From assembly GCA_903896585.1 (NCBI GenBank), contig CAITYI010000397.1:1-5466 (forward strand): 5,466 bases of DNA, given 5' to 3'. This DNA comes from an uncultured bacterium. Lineage in GTDB: Bacteria > Actinomycetota > Actinomycetes > S36-B12. Shown here piece after piece: positions 5,231 through 5,466 of this stretch (the stretch's first letter is position 1; each line of letters begins with the position of its first letter). Position numbers and translations under genes: made by a program. The notes beneath the pieces were generated by a model, which ran no database searches, was not told the origin of the DNA, and was given only the letters and a program-made list of their open reading frames with translations.

Positions 5231-5466
5231 CTAAAAGGGACCCTGAACGACATAGATCTCTTCGCGGTACTGCTCAATGAGTTCCGGGGTAACCAGTTGC
5301 ATGTTTACCGGGGTGCGGTTTTTGTCCTTGTCGATTACCCACGCGAGCGGAGCTTTGGTACCAGAAGCTCCCGAGTAATCCACCAAAATCTCTCCGCCCG
5401 CCGGGACCGAAACGTCGATCCCAACCCAGCCCGCCTGACCGGCGGCACGCACCCCGCTCACCTGTA
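5231..5466 (-). CDS. Unrecognised protein, C-terminal end (5' end at or beyond window edge)
   Basis: I do not recognise this family. At least 76 residues are visible, ending at TAG 5231-5233. The frame stays open to the window edge, so the protein probably continues upstream; a GTG at 5459-5461 could be a start, but no ribosome site can be judged with 5 bases left. The visible part begins with a small-residue, glycine-rich stretch, and a segment with alternating hydrophobic residues (WVGIDVSVPAGGEILVDYSG) suggests beta strands. A charged turn (DKDKNRTP) follows, then a helix-like TPELIEQYREEIYVV. No signal peptide, membrane segment or cysteine is seen. The G/C-rich third positions and absence of stops support real coding. 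It converges on tRNA-Gly with the hairpin cluster between them. Nothing links it to the Clp genes. Confidence 0.6.
   Translation of the reverse strand, partial: QVSGVRAAGQAGWVGIDVSVPAGGEILVDYSGASGTKAPLAWVIDKDKNRTPVNMQLVTPELIEQYREEIYVVQGPF

Overview
The window is a housekeeping segment of a bacterial chromosome, most likely from an actinobacterium. The evidence is the block tig–clpP1–clpP2–clpX with two unlike, adjacent clpP genes, the closeness of valS, and a ValRS that ends without a C-terminal coiled coil. Base composition looks moderate by eye (a little over half G+C, not computed). That would be low for Streptomyces or Mycobacterium and closer to small-genome aquatic or Microbacteriaceae-like lineages. 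The lineage is an inference; I cannot place it more precisely.

Layout: 1-603 (+) is the 3' end of valS. It converges, with a 19-nt gap, on clpX (623-1912, -). Upstream of clpX come a 178-nt spacer with alternative inverted repeats, clpP2 (2091-2714, -) and clpP1 (2711-3334, -, joined to clpP2 by a 4-nt GTGA overlap). Next are a 138-nt leader with a possible promoter and a ClgR-like palindrome, then tig (3473-4765, -). Beyond tig lie tRNA-Pro(UGG) (4882-4957, -), a divergent tRNA-Gly(UCC) (5080-5150, +), a GC-rich hairpin cluster (5144-5212), and the C-terminal end of an unrecognised minus-strand protein (5231-5466, cut by the window edge).

The four minus-strand protein genes form a protein-quality-control set. 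Trigger factor meets nascent chains at the ribosome exit. ClpX unfolds tagged or misfolded proteins and feeds them to the ClpP1/ClpP2 peptidase. All four start with GTG. clpP1 and clpP2 look translationally coupled, while clpX and tig have their own spacers and may have their own transcription signals. ValRS and the two tRNAs belong to translation.

I found no mobile element, CRISPR array, toxin-antitoxin or defence module, and no sign of an undescribed system. The observations most worth checking are regulatory: the ClgR-like site upstream of clpP1, the switch-like repeats between clpP2 and clpX, the structured 3' flank of tRNA-Gly, and the convergent orientation of valS.
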